Part shown: positions 24,470 to 33,295 of the stretch, in pieces
How the letters are laid out: every line of letters begins with the position of its first letter
Numbering within the stretch: the stretch's first letter is position 1
Source: CAZIGM01 sp964538675
GTDB taxonomy: Bacteria; Bacillota; Bacilli; Tepidibacillales; Tepidibacillaceae
Length of the DNA stretch: 36,546 nt
NCBI GenBank assembly: GCA_964538675.1
Contig: CAZIGM010000016.1
Location: 1 to 36,546, forward strand
Direction: 5' to 3'
Translations under genes and position numbers: made by a program
The notes under the pieces: generated by a model
The model's input: only the letters and a program-made list of their open reading frames with translations
What the model was told of the DNA's origin: nothing
Database searches by the model: none

Positions 24470-25074
24470 AGCAGATTACTACTTTTATAATGATATTAAT
24501 TGCAGTTAATTTTTTCATTACTTACTCTATAACAGTGCCATTGCCTTATATTATTAATATTGTTTTAGAATTAAAGCCTGAGTATTTTGGAATAATTGAA
24601 GCTGCATTTCCTATCGGAATGATAATAGGCGCCGTTTTAATCAAAAGGATACTAGAAAAAAATAATTTCGAGAAAATTTTTATGGTTTCCAATTTTGTTA
24701 TAGCATTAAGCATGATCTTTATAGGTTTACCGGTAATTCCATTAATTAATCTCACTTTTTTCTCTTTGGGAATATTGATATATTATATAGTTATTATGAT
24801 ATTTCTTGGAATTGCAATATCATTCATTGATATACCAATAATATATATGTTGCAAACTAGTGTATCTGAAGAATACAGGGGAAGGGTGTTAGGGATTGTA
24901 ATAAGTATAGGAAGAATCGTTGTACCTATGGCATTAATTATCTCAGGATGGTTAATAAATGTTTTACCAGCTTCTTTTTCTCCACTATTGGGAGGTGTAT
25001 TATATATCTTATTTATCGTTGGATATATAAAAAATAATAATATGAGTTATTTTGTTAATCAAGCGTGTGCATAA
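24430..25074 (+). pseudogene. MFS transporter remnant (C-terminal half)
   Basis: The frame reads DITEGFTYIKN-MKQITTFIMILIAVNFF and continues through about six hydrophobic helices to FVNQACA at 25072. DIxEGxxYIK followed by six helices is the central loop and second half of an MFS_3-type exporter, normally near 400 aa. The first half is missing and an in-frame TGA stands at 24427-24429. A 202-aa product could start from ATG 24466, but half an MFS protein would not be expected to transport. The last 300 bp are inside the duplicated unit, so they recur at 27671-27973. Proximity to an ArsR regulator suggests an ancestral metal(loid)- or drug-efflux locus. Confidence 0.7.
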
Positions 25075-25211
25075 GTGAGAAAATAATTAGTGCTGTATTC
25101 ATATGAAGTTAGTACAGCACATTTACTTGTGTATAAGTAAAAATATTATAGAATTCGTTTGTGAGTCCTATGTTTTGTTGTTAAATATAAGAAGTAATGG
25201 TAGTATATAAG

Positions 25212-25229
25212 TATAATTGAATATATTCA
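25212..25229 (+). promoter_or_regulatory. arsR promoter and probable ArsR operator, copy 1
   Basis: Consensus TATAAT (25212-25217) is followed at once by the perfect 12-bp palindrome TGAATATATTCA (25218-25229). ArsR/SmtB repressors bind AT-rich dyads of the TGAA...TTCA kind that overlap their own promoters, so autorepression is likely. Confidence 0.65.
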
Positions 25230-25251
25230 TATACAAAGGGGACATAAACAA

Positions 25252-25629
25252 ATGGAGGAATTATTCAAAACACTTGGGGATGAAAATAGGCTTAGAATAT
25301 TGAATTTGTTAATAAACGATAAATTATTATGTGTATGTGAAATAGAAATAATATTAGAGATGACTCAGTCTAATGTATCAAGACATTTAAGCAAATTAAA
25401 AAATATTGGTATTATTACTCCTGAAAAGGAAAATCAATGGGTACATTATAAGATTAGTAATAAATTTAAAGAAGAAAATGATTTATTGTTTGATTTTTTA
25501 CAACAAAAATTTAAAAATAACGTTATATATTTAAAGGATTTAAATCGTTATCATAAATACAGAATTAATAATTTATCCTGTCAAGTTATTGTAAAAGAAA
25601 AAAATAGAGTGTTAAATATAATAAGATGA
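25252..25629 (+). CDS. ArsR/SmtB-family metalloregulator, copy 1
   Basis: 125-aa winged-helix repressor beginning MEELFKTLGDENRLRILNLL. Residues LLCVCEIEIIL keep the CVC pair of the alpha3 metal(loid) site of arsenite-sensing ArsR (canonical ELCVCDL), and TQSNVSRHLSKLKNIGII is the DNA-recognition helix. The known As(III)-type ligand set makes arsenic or antimony a fair guess for the inducer. A strong site AAAGGGG precedes ATG. A terminator at 25691 separates it from the DUF4153 gene. The natural target may have been the now broken MFS gene upstream. It is identical to the copy at 28151. Confidence 0.9.
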   Translation: MEELFKTLGDENRLRILNLLINDKLLCVCEIEIILEMTQSNVSRHLSKLKNIGIITPEKENQWVHYKISNKFKEENDLLFDFLQQKFKNNVIYLKDLNRYHKYRINNLSCQVIVKEKNRVLNIIR

Positions 25630-25690
25630 AGAATAAGATTGAAAATATGAAAGTTTGTTAAAGGGAAATATTAAAATACAAAAATGACTG

Positions 25691-25724
25691 ACCGCAAGGG
25701 GATTAATTCTTGCGGTTTTTTATT
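25691..25724 (+). terminator. Terminator after arsR, copy 1
   Basis: ACCGCAAG (25691-25698) pairs with CTTGCGGT (25709-25716) around a 10-nt loop, followed by TTTTTA. Confidence 0.88.
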
Positions 25725-25845
25725 TTTATTTCTGCTATTTTTTTTAGATAGAGATTTTGATTCTCGAAAATTTTGGTATAAAAAAATGGGATTATGGGAT
25801 AGTAATAAAGTATTTTAAGACGATTAAAACATAATAATATACATA

Positions 25846-25854
25846 TGATATAAT
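25846..25854 (+). promoter_or_regulatory. Extended -10 promoter of the DUF4153 gene, copy 1
   Basis: TGATATAAT, with TATAAT at 25849-25854, lies 33 bp before the GTG start and its AAAGGTGG ribosome site. Confidence 0.6.
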
Positions 25855-25887
25855 ACCAGTAAGCAATAAGAGAAAGGTGGAGTTATT

Positions 25888-27729
25888 GTGAATGAGGATA
25901 ATAGTATTAAAAGAAAATTATCAATCTTAGATTACACAAAAACTGGTATTGATGCTGTCTCCAAAACATTTTACAGATTTCCTCTTACAATCATTTTGTT
26001 CGTCTTACTTGCAGTAGTAATTATTTATAGAATTGAAACATCATATAATGAAAATGTTTATGAAGTGCTTGATCGTTTAACTGCTGTCTTATTACTTGGT
26101 ATTACTTTATCGTTAACAGTTCAAGTTTTATTTGAACGGTTTCTTAAAAAAGATAATGTGATTACTAAAATTTCAATATACGTTCTAGAATTACTACTAT
26201 TAACTGTGTACTATACATATTTATTTCCAAATACTAATCTTGTATCAATTGAACGGTTACTTTTATTTAGTATTGCTTTAATATTAAGTTTTTTATTCAT
26301 ACCTTATTTATTCAAAAAAGAAAATTTCGAGATATATATTACTAAAATTATAACAAGATTAATTGTTTCAGCATTTTTTACAACGGTACTCGCCTTAGGT
26401 TTAACTGCTACACTTTTTGCTATACAATCTTTACTTTATAATGATTTAAGAACAGAATTTTATGCTTATGTCTGGACTTTAGCGTGGTGTATTTTTGCAC
26501 CTATCTATTTCTTACATGGGTTACCAAGAAGAAGTGAAAGCTTTAATTTAGATAGTTATCATAAGATTATACAAGTTTTATTATTATATATTATTTTGCC
26601 ATTATTAGGTGTTTTTACTGCGGTATTATATGTTTATTTTGGCAAAATACTAATTACACAGGTGTGGCCGGAAGGTATAGTCTCTTATCTGGTACTTTCT
26701 TATACATCAATTGGAATTACTTCTATTTTTCTTATATCACCGCTTAAAGATAAAAATAAGTGGGCTAAAACTTTCATATCTCTTTATACTAAGCTAATCC
26801 TTCCATTATTAGTTATAATGTTTATATCAATAGGAATTCGTATTAAAGAGTATGGTTTTACTGAAAATCGATATTTTATTGTAATAATAGGCATTTGGGC
26901 TACCTTTGCTATGGCTTATATCATTTTTAATAAATGTAAAAACAATATAGTCCTTCCAATTAGTTTAGCTATTGTAGCTTTTCTATCTGTGTGGGGTCCG
27001 TGGAGTGCATTTAATATCTCTATTGCAAGTCAGAGCGAACGTTTTTATAATATTTTATCTAAATATGAGATGATTCAAAATAATGAAGTGGTTAGTAATA
27101 ATATTATTATTGAAGATGCGGATCAAAGAGAAATTGTTGGAATTTTACGATATTTTGAACGTTCTCATGAATTAAATGATTTGGTATATTTACCAGCCGA
27201 CTTTAGATTGGATAAAATGGAAGATACATTTGGATTTACTGAAAATATTTGGTATAACGATCCGTACAATCATTTTAATTACTACAAAACGGAAAATAAT
27301 CCGCTTGTTATATCAGGATATGATATTCATTTTAGTTACAGGTCATATGAATTCAATAATGATAAAGTAGAGAAAGAATTTGTTTATGATTACGGTAATT
27401 TCAAAATCAATATTTCTAAAGAATATATTATGACTTTATCTAGTGATAGCAACGTGATTTACCAAGTAAATTTACTGGATTATATTAAGACATTAAATGA
27501 TAAATATGGTACTAATAATTCTAAAGATGGTGGTGCAAGTACAGAAGATTTAATTTTAATTGATAAAAACGATGAAGTGAGGGTAATGTTTGTTTATAAT
27601 CAAATTTATGGAACAGTTAATAACACATCTGATGATAAAATATTAATTGATAACATCGAAGCTGATATGTATATTGATATATTATATAGTTATTATGATA
27701 TTTCTTGGAATTGCAATATCATTCATTGA
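25888..27729 (+). CDS. DUF4153-like membrane protein, copy 1, C-terminus altered by duplication
   Basis: 613 aa: about ten hydrophobic helices in residues 30-375, then a roughly 225-aa extracytoplasmic or cytoplasmic domain rich in Asp, Tyr and Asn. The whole resembles DUF4153 proteins; their function is unknown to me. Residues 1-598 are identical to the copy at 28787. After ...EADMYIDI the frame runs through the duplication junction into the MFS sequence and adds LYSYYDISWNCNIIH. The native end is a single Lys. The start is GTG 25888 behind AAAGGTGG. Only the last residue is lost, so the protein may still work. Confidence 0.75.
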   Translation: MNEDNSIKRKLSILDYTKTGIDAVSKTFYRFPLTIILFVLLAVVIIYRIETSYNENVYEVLDRLTAVLLLGITLSLTVQVLFERFLKKDNVITKISIYVLELLLLTVYYTYLFPNTNLVSIERLLLFSIALILSFLFIPYLFKKENFEIYITKIITRLIVSAFFTTVLALGLTATLFAIQSLLYNDLRTEFYAYVWTLAWCIFAPIYFLHGLPRRSESFNLDSYHKIIQVLLLYIILPLLGVFTAVLYVYFGKILITQVWPEGIVSYLVLSYTSIGITSIFLISPLKDKNKWAKTFISLYTKLILPLLVIMFISIGIRIKEYGFTENRYFIVIIGIWATFAMAYIIFNKCKNNIVLPISLAIVAFLSVWGPWSAFNISIASQSERFYNILSKYEMIQNNEVVSNNIIIEDADQREIVGILRYFERSHELNDLVYLPADFRLDKMEDTFGFTENIWYNDPYNHFNYYKTENNPLVISGYDIHFSYRSYEFNNDKVEKEFVYDYGNFKINISKEYIMTLSSDSNVIYQVNLLDYIKTLNDKYGTNNSKDGGASTEDLILIDKNDEVRVMFVYNQIYGTVNNTSDDKILIDNIEADMYIDILYSYYDISWNCNIIH

Positions 27730-27973
27730 TATACCAATAATATATATGTTGCAAACTAGTGTATCTGAAGAATACAGGGGAAGGGTGTTAGGGATTGTAA
27801 TAAGTATAGGAAGAATCGTTGTACCTATGGCATTAATTATCTCAGGATGGTTAATAAATGTTTTACCAGCTTCTTTTTCTCCACTATTGGGAGGTGTATT
27901 ATATATCTTATTTATCGTTGGATATATAAAAAATAATAATATGAGTTATTTTGTTAATCAAGCGTGTGCATAA
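27671..27973 (+). pseudogene. MFS remnant, duplicated tail
   Basis: This repeats 24772-25074, the last part of the MFS remnant, directly fused to the end of the first DUF4153 copy. An ATG at 27647 gives an apparent 108-aa frame by chance, taking its first codons out of frame from the DUF4153 gene. It has no ribosome site of its own. Confidence 0.8.
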
Positions 27974-28110
27974 GTGAGAAAATAATTAGTGCTGTATTCA
28001 TATGAAGTTAGTACAGCACATTTACTTGTGTATAAGTAAAAATATTATAGAATTCGTTTGTGAGTCCTATGTTTTGTTGTTAAATATAAGAAGTAATGGT
28101 AGTATATAAG

Positions 28111-28128
28111 TATAATTGAATATATTCA
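28111..28128 (+). promoter_or_regulatory. arsR promoter and probable ArsR operator, copy 2
   Basis: Same TATAAT plus TGAATATATTCA arrangement as at 25212, shifted by 2,899 bp. Confidence 0.65.
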
Positions 28129-28150
28129 TATACAAAGGGGACATAAACAA

Positions 28151-28528
28151 ATGGAGGAATTATTCAAAACACTTGGGGATGAAAATAGGCTTAGAATATT
28201 GAATTTGTTAATAAACGATAAATTATTATGTGTATGTGAAATAGAAATAATATTAGAGATGACTCAGTCTAATGTATCAAGACATTTAAGCAAATTAAAA
28301 AATATTGGTATTATTACTCCTGAAAAGGAAAATCAATGGGTACATTATAAGATTAGTAATAAATTTAAAGAAGAAAATGATTTATTGTTTGATTTTTTAC
28401 AACAAAAATTTAAAAATAACGTTATATATTTAAAGGATTTAAATCGTTATCATAAATACAGAATTAATAATTTATCCTGTCAAGTTATTGTAAAAGAAAA
28501 AAATAGAGTGTTAAATATAATAAGATGA
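28151..28528 (+). CDS. ArsR/SmtB-family metalloregulator, copy 2
   Basis: Identical in protein sequence to the gene at 25252, with the same promoter, operator dyad and terminator. Two copies of an autoregulated repressor would raise repressor dosage and titrate two operators. The CVC metal-site motif is intact in both. Confidence 0.9.
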   Translation: MEELFKTLGDENRLRILNLLINDKLLCVCEIEIILEMTQSNVSRHLSKLKNIGIITPEKENQWVHYKISNKFKEENDLLFDFLQQKFKNNVIYLKDLNRYHKYRINNLSCQVIVKEKNRVLNIIR

Positions 28529-28589
28529 AGAATAAGATTGAAAATATGAAAGTTTGTTAAAGGGAAATATTAAAATACAAAAATGACTG

Positions 28590-28623
28590 ACCGCAAGGGG
28601 ATTAATTCTTGCGGTTTTTTATT
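28590..28623 (+). terminator. Terminator after arsR, copy 2
   Basis: Duplicate of the ACCGCAAG/CTTGCGGT hairpin with T-run at 25691. Confidence 0.88.
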
Positions 28624-28744
28624 TTTATTTCTGCTATTTTTTTTAGATAGAGATTTTGATTCTCGAAAATTTTGGTATAAAAAAATGGGATTATGGGATA
28701 GTAATAAAGTATTTTAAGACGATTAAAACATAATAATATACATA

Positions 28745-28753
28745 TGATATAAT
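28745..28753 (+). promoter_or_regulatory. Extended -10 promoter of the DUF4153 gene, copy 2
   Basis: TGATATAAT, duplicate of the element at 25846. Confidence 0.6.
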
Positions 28754-28786
28754 ACCAGTAAGCAATAAGAGAAAGGTGGAGTTATT

Positions 28787-30586
28787 GTGAATGAGGATAA
28801 TAGTATTAAAAGAAAATTATCAATCTTAGATTACACAAAAACTGGTATTGATGCTGTCTCCAAAACATTTTACAGATTTCCTCTTACAATCATTTTGTTC
28901 GTCTTACTTGCAGTAGTAATTATTTATAGAATTGAAACATCATATAATGAAAATGTTTATGAAGTGCTTGATCGTTTAACTGCTGTCTTATTACTTGGTA
29001 TTACTTTATCGTTAACAGTTCAAGTTTTATTTGAACGGTTTCTTAAAAAAGATAATGTGATTACTAAAATTTCAATATACGTTCTAGAATTACTACTATT
29101 AACTGTGTACTATACATATTTATTTCCAAATACTAATCTTGTATCAATTGAACGGTTACTTTTATTTAGTATTGCTTTAATATTAAGTTTTTTATTCATA
29201 CCTTATTTATTCAAAAAAGAAAATTTCGAGATATATATTACTAAAATTATAACAAGATTAATTGTTTCAGCATTTTTTACAACGGTACTCGCCTTAGGTT
29301 TAACTGCTACACTTTTTGCTATACAATCTTTACTTTATAATGATTTAAGAACAGAATTTTATGCTTATGTCTGGACTTTAGCGTGGTGTATTTTTGCACC
29401 TATCTATTTCTTACATGGGTTACCAAGAAGAAGTGAAAGCTTTAATTTAGATAGTTATCATAAGATTATACAAGTTTTATTATTATATATTATTTTGCCA
29501 TTATTAGGTGTTTTTACTGCGGTATTATATGTTTATTTTGGCAAAATACTAATTACACAGGTGTGGCCGGAAGGTATAGTCTCTTATCTGGTACTTTCTT
29601 ATACATCAATTGGAATTACTTCTATTTTTCTTATATCACCGCTTAAAGATAAAAATAAGTGGGCTAAAACTTTCATATCTCTTTATACTAAGCTAATCCT
29701 TCCATTATTAGTTATAATGTTTATATCAATAGGAATTCGTATTAAAGAGTATGGTTTTACTGAAAATCGATATTTTATTGTAATAATAGGCATTTGGGCT
29801 ACCTTTGCTATGGCTTATATCATTTTTAATAAATGTAAAAACAATATAGTCCTTCCAATTAGTTTAGCTATTGTAGCTTTTCTATCTGTGTGGGGTCCGT
29901 GGAGTGCATTTAATATCTCTATTGCAAGTCAGAGCGAACGTTTTTATAATATTTTATCTAAATATGAGATGATTCAAAATAATGAAGTGGTTAGTAATAA
30001 TATTATTATTGAAGATGCGGATCAAAGAGAAATTGTTGGAATTTTACGATATTTTGAACGTTCTCATGAATTAAATGATTTGGTATATTTACCAGCCGAC
30101 TTTAGATTGGATAAAATGGAAGATACATTTGGATTTACTGAAAATATTTGGTATAACGATCCGTACAATCATTTTAATTACTACAAAACGGAAAATAATC
30201 CGCTTGTTATATCAGGATATGATATTCATTTTAGTTACAGGTCATATGAATTCAATAATGATAAAGTAGAGAAAGAATTTGTTTATGATTACGGTAATTT
30301 CAAAATCAATATTTCTAAAGAATATATTATGACTTTATCTAGTGATAGCAACGTGATTTACCAAGTAAATTTACTGGATTATATTAAGACATTAAATGAT
30401 AAATATGGTACTAATAATTCTAAAGATGGTGGTGCAAGTACAGAAGATTTAATTTTAATTGATAAAAACGATGAAGTGAGGGTAATGTTTGTTTATAATC
30501 AAATTTATGGAACAGTTAATAACACATCTGATGATAAAATATTAATTGATAACATCGAAGCTGATATGTATATTGATATTAAATAA
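28787..30586 (+). CDS. DUF4153-like membrane protein, copy 2 (native end)
   Basis: 599 aa, GTG start behind AAAGGTGG. The first 375 residues are a bundle of about ten hydrophobic helices (for example TIILFVLLAVVIIY, LILSFLFIPYLF, ISIGIRIKEYGF-adjacent helices), and the remainder is hydrophilic with short conserved-looking strings (ADQREIVGILRYFERSHELN). This copy ends IDIK at the original stop and is therefore the reference form. It is followed by a strong bidirectional terminator. The family assignment rests on the overall pattern and remembered sequences, so it is moderate. Confidence 0.8.
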   Translation: MNEDNSIKRKLSILDYTKTGIDAVSKTFYRFPLTIILFVLLAVVIIYRIETSYNENVYEVLDRLTAVLLLGITLSLTVQVLFERFLKKDNVITKISIYVLELLLLTVYYTYLFPNTNLVSIERLLLFSIALILSFLFIPYLFKKENFEIYITKIITRLIVSAFFTTVLALGLTATLFAIQSLLYNDLRTEFYAYVWTLAWCIFAPIYFLHGLPRRSESFNLDSYHKIIQVLLLYIILPLLGVFTAVLYVYFGKILITQVWPEGIVSYLVLSYTSIGITSIFLISPLKDKNKWAKTFISLYTKLILPLLVIMFISIGIRIKEYGFTENRYFIVIIGIWATFAMAYIIFNKCKNNIVLPISLAIVAFLSVWGPWSAFNISIASQSERFYNILSKYEMIQNNEVVSNNIIIEDADQREIVGILRYFERSHELNDLVYLPADFRLDKMEDTFGFTENIWYNDPYNHFNYYKTENNPLVISGYDIHFSYRSYEFNNDKVEKEFVYDYGNFKINISKEYIMTLSSDSNVIYQVNLLDYIKTLNDKYGTNNSKDGGASTEDLILIDKNDEVRVMFVYNQIYGTVNNTSDDKILIDNIEADMYIDIK

Positions 30587-30591
30587 AAAAA

Positions 30592-30640
30592 GGGGGTGTC
30601 GCAAAACTACTTTAGGTAGTTAGCGTCACCCCCTTTCTTA
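30592..30640. terminator. Bidirectional terminator between DUF4153 gene and gltS-like gene
   Basis: GGGGGTGTCGC (30592-30602) pairs with GCGTCACCCCC (30623-30633), one mismatch, and an inner stem AACTAC/GTAGTT closes a 5-nt loop. A-run before and T-rich run after serve the convergent genes on both strands. Confidence 0.85.
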
Positions 30641-30680
30641 TTTAATTCACTTTAGTAAGATTACGCTTTTCTAAAGAAAT

Positions 30681-32060
30681 TTAAGTGGTAGCCTTTCTAT
30701 TCTTGAATTTGTAGGCAGCGAATAAAAATAATAAATAGAAAACAAATGCAGCTAAAGTATAAATATACATCATTGGATTATTAGTTAAAAATCCAACCAC
30801 AGGAATACCTAATATGAACATTAAAGGAAGTCCGAAGAATAAACCAATTGCACTACCAAAAACTAAATTTTCAGCTACTTGTGAGTTAAAATCAGGGTCT
30901 ACTTCTCTTAATAATGCTAGTCCTGTCGAAAGTGTACCTGTTAACATGCCATATAATGCAAGTATATATTCAAGCGTATGGACTTTGAACACTCTTTTGG
31001 AAAGATAATAGAGAAATATAAAAGTAACTATACCTCCTGTTAAAGTTATTAAGAGCAATGGTACTATGTTTGTTTTTATTACGTATATTGATAAGACTGC
31101 AACGGAAGCAGCTATCATATAATCAAATGAAGCTCCAGAAATTCTTTGCAATAGGTAGTTATTAGGGTAATTCTTAACAATAATTTTTTTCCTTTTTAAG
31201 TAATCAAATATAAATCTTAATACGATTGCGTAAATAGTACCAAATAAAAATTGTAATCCCCATAATAGAGACATTACTGTTTCTCCATAAGTACCAAGTG
31301 GTTTTAGCACTAAATCTAAACCTAGCAAGGTTAAGTATGCTACTAAATAAACAATTCCTATCAAGCAGATTTGAACCGTTATTTTATCAAGTCCAATGCT
31401 TAACGGTATGTCCCCAGGTTCTGATTCCTCTTTAATATTTTCACGAATAATATCAGTGTCTTGAGTCTCATGTTTCATTTTTTTCTTTTTAACAAGATAA
31501 TTTAGAAAAAAGACGCCACCAATACTAGCCCATAAAAATCCAAAAGTTGAGATAGCAAGCCCTACTTGTCCACCATCAATGAATCCGGATGGTTCCCATT
31601 GATTACCGATGGAATATGCAACACCCGGTCCTTGTCCAAAGCCTAAAGGAAGGAGAAGACCAAATGTAGGGAAAATATTTGGGAAGAGTGTATAGAGTAG
31701 AATTAATGTTATACTAAATCCAATTAAACCTTGAACTAAATAAGTTGAAACAATAGTTAATCCCGTATTAAAGCTAGCATTGTTTTGTTTACCATTAGTT
31801 CGCTCTTTTAAAGCTAAAGCAATAAATCCTATTGACATTAAGTGATAAACCATTGTTTCTAAGTTTTCAGGATTAAAAGGTGTTAGGTTTAAAATTTCAG
31901 GACCTAATATTAAACCTATAAATCCAGCAACGAATGATGTAGGTACTAAGAATTTGTTAAATATTTTGAGTTTCTGTTTAATAAAAATTGCTAAAAAGAT
32001 AAATAAAGATAAGTACATAAAATCTAAAATTCCTATCCAATGATTATCCAATAATAACAC
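30681..32060 (-). CDS. GltS-like sodium/glutamate symporter family protein
   Basis: 459-aa membrane protein with about 11-12 hydrophobic segments. GLLLPLGFGQGPGVAYSIG (residues 134-152) matches the glycine-rich re-entrant loop of the GltS family. A second similar region lies in the C-terminal half (LALYGMLTGTLSTGLALLR). A charged loop near residues 190-220 divides the two halves. Glutamate is the classical substrate with Na+, but these Clostridia-type relatives are only loosely characterised, so substrate is inferred. It starts 11 nt after the acyltransferase gene on the same strand, indicating one operon. The 3' end faces the DUF4153 gene. Confidence 0.8.
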   Translation of the reverse strand: MLLLDNHWIGILDFMYLSLFIFLAIFIKQKLKIFNKFLVPTSFVAGFIGLILGPEILNLTPFNPENLETMVYHLMSIGFIALALKERTNGKQNNASFNTGLTIVSTYLVQGLIGFSITLILLYTLFPNIFPTFGLLLPLGFGQGPGVAYSIGNQWEPSGFIDGGQVGLAISTFGFLWASIGGVFFLNYLVKKKKMKHETQDTDIIRENIKEESEPGDIPLSIGLDKITVQICLIGIVYLVAYLTLLGLDLVLKPLGTYGETVMSLLWGLQFLFGTIYAIVLRFIFDYLKRKKIIVKNYPNNYLLQRISGASFDYMIAASVAVLSIYVIKTNIVPLLLITLTGGIVTFIFLYYLSKRVFKVHTLEYILALYGMLTGTLSTGLALLREVDPDFNSQVAENLVFGSAIGLFFGLPLMFILGIPVVGFLTNNPMMYIYTLAAFVFYLLFLFAAYKFKNRKATT

Positions 32061-32071
32061 GCCTCTCTGAA

Positions 32072-33295
32072 TTAAACTTCAACTAACATATATTTCTTTT
32101 TATTTGAATTTTCATTAAAAATATTTAATGCAGATGTCCATTTATAGGCTGATGTGGTAGGACTGTCAAAAATAAACCTAAATAATTGCTCATCATAATA
32201 AAATTCGAATTGATTATTGTATTGAACATTTAAGCCGGAAATTTTGGTAACTTCAAAATGTCTAAATTCTTCGCTAGAATTTTCTAAATAAAAGTATTTA
32301 CTGTTTAATGCAATATTACCATGGAATATTTTTTCTAGCGGTTTTAATCTGCTGCTTACAAAAACAGTTACATTCTCATCTTTTAAAATAGGTTCGTTTA
32401 CATTATTAGTATTATTCATTAAAAATTCTAAATTTTCTATTTGCCATCGATCCCATGGACTTGGATATTCAAAATACATTTCACTATCAACCTTATCAAA
32501 AAATCCATATTTATTATAAATAACAGAATAATTGCATTTTTCACAATAAAACAAATTGTCCCTTGAGTGCATATCTCCAATAGATTTACAATGAGGACAA
32601 GTAAAAAGAAATAATTCAAGGTTTTCGGTTAATTTAGCACTTGTATAAGTATTCATGTTTTGTTTCTGTTTTTCGTATTCATTATGATAAAGAGCAGTAT
32701 TCAATTCCGTGTCTATTTGTTCAATTGTCATATTTTTTATTTTTGATGGACTTAAAATATATTTATAGTTTAGATGTATTTTACCTTTACGGTTTTTGGA
32801 GGACCATCTTGGGCGGGCTAAGTGAGCACCTTCAAGAATTACTGTGACAACGGGTATTCCTAGTAATTTAACTAATTTTGAAGTTGAGGGAACTAACTCT
32901 AATGTTTTACCATCCCAACTTCTTTGTCCTTCAGGAAATATTCCAACAATACCATTGTTTTTAACTATTTTTATTATTTCCTTAACAGTAATAATATCGG
33001 CGACAAATTTCTTTTTTGGGATTGCTCTAACTAATTTGCTCATAAAGAATCCTCTAATAGGATATCTAAATTGTTCATCTGATGTAACAAAATAGATAGG
33101 TTGTTTAACATAGGTCCCGATAATAAATGGGTCTAAATTATTAGTATGATTTGCGAGTATTAAATAAGGTGGTTTAATTTTTTTTAAGTCAAGGTTATCA
33201 TAGCTAATGTTGTACTTATATTTAAGATAAACATGAAGCATAGAAATTCCAATTCTATTAAGGGGAAGACTTGCCTTTCTAAATTCAGTTGACAT
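32072..33295 (-). CDS. PlsC-type lysophospholipid acyltransferase with zinc ribbon
   Basis: 407 aa. Residues 45-125 hold the acyltransferase motifs: HxxxxD at His50-Asp55 (ANHTNNLDPF), and FPEGQR at 120-125. These fit transfer of an acyl chain to a lysophospholipid or glycerol phosphate at the membrane. Residues 233-254 are a CxxC...CxxC zinc ribbon (Cys233, 236, 251, 254), then a 150-residue tail of beta-rich character (FYLENSSEEFRHFEV) resembling a PH-like fold. The acyltransferase plus ribbon plus tail is not the standard PlsC (about 200-240 aa). It is co-transcribed with the transporter downstream. Confidence 0.82.
   Translation of the reverse strand: MSTEFRKASLPLNRIGISMLHVYLKYKYNISYDNLDLKKIKPPYLILANHTNNLDPFIIGTYVKQPIYFVTSDEQFRYPIRGFFMSKLVRAIPKKKFVADIITVKEIIKIVKNNGIVGIFPEGQRSWDGKTLELVPSTSKLVKLLGIPVVTVILEGAHLARPRWSSKNRKGKIHLNYKYILSPSKIKNMTIEQIDTELNTALYHNEYEKQKQNMNTYTSAKLTENLELFLFTCPHCKSIGDMHSRDNLFYCEKCNYSVIYNKYGFFDKVDSEMYFEYPSPWDRWQIENLEFLMNNTNNVNEPILKDENVTVFVSSRLKPLEKIFHGNIALNSKYFYLENSSEEFRHFEVTKISGLNVQYNNQFEFYYDEQLFRFIFDSPTTSAYKWTSALNIFNENSNKKKYMLVEV

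Larger units (their letters stand above)
24772..27670 (+). repeat. 2,899-bp tandem duplication, unit 1
   Basis: The sequence from 24772 is repeated from 27671 at an exact offset of 2,899 bp, with no difference seen by eye. The unit carries the MFS tail, arsR with its promoter and terminator, and the DUF4153 gene except its last codon. Both ends and the junction share the 10-bp string ATATTGATAT (24772, 27671, 30570), a microhomology fitting a slippage or recombination origin. Confidence 0.93.
27671..30569 (+). repeat. 2,899-bp tandem duplication, unit 2
   Basis: Second copy of the unit described at 24772. It ends at the ATATTGATAT string at 30570, after which the original right flank (TAAATAAAAAAAG) follows, so this copy keeps the native stop of the DUF4153 gene while copy 1 keeps the native left flank. 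Confidence 0.93.

Noticed and set aside
27647..27973. 108-codon frame crossing the duplication junction
   Set aside because: Its start is accidental, out of frame inside the first DUF4153 copy; only the MFS tail is real.
30592..30640. Insertion-sequence terminal repeat
   Set aside because: A hairpin with A- and T-runs between convergent genes is explained by a bidirectional terminator; no transposase or target duplication is seen.
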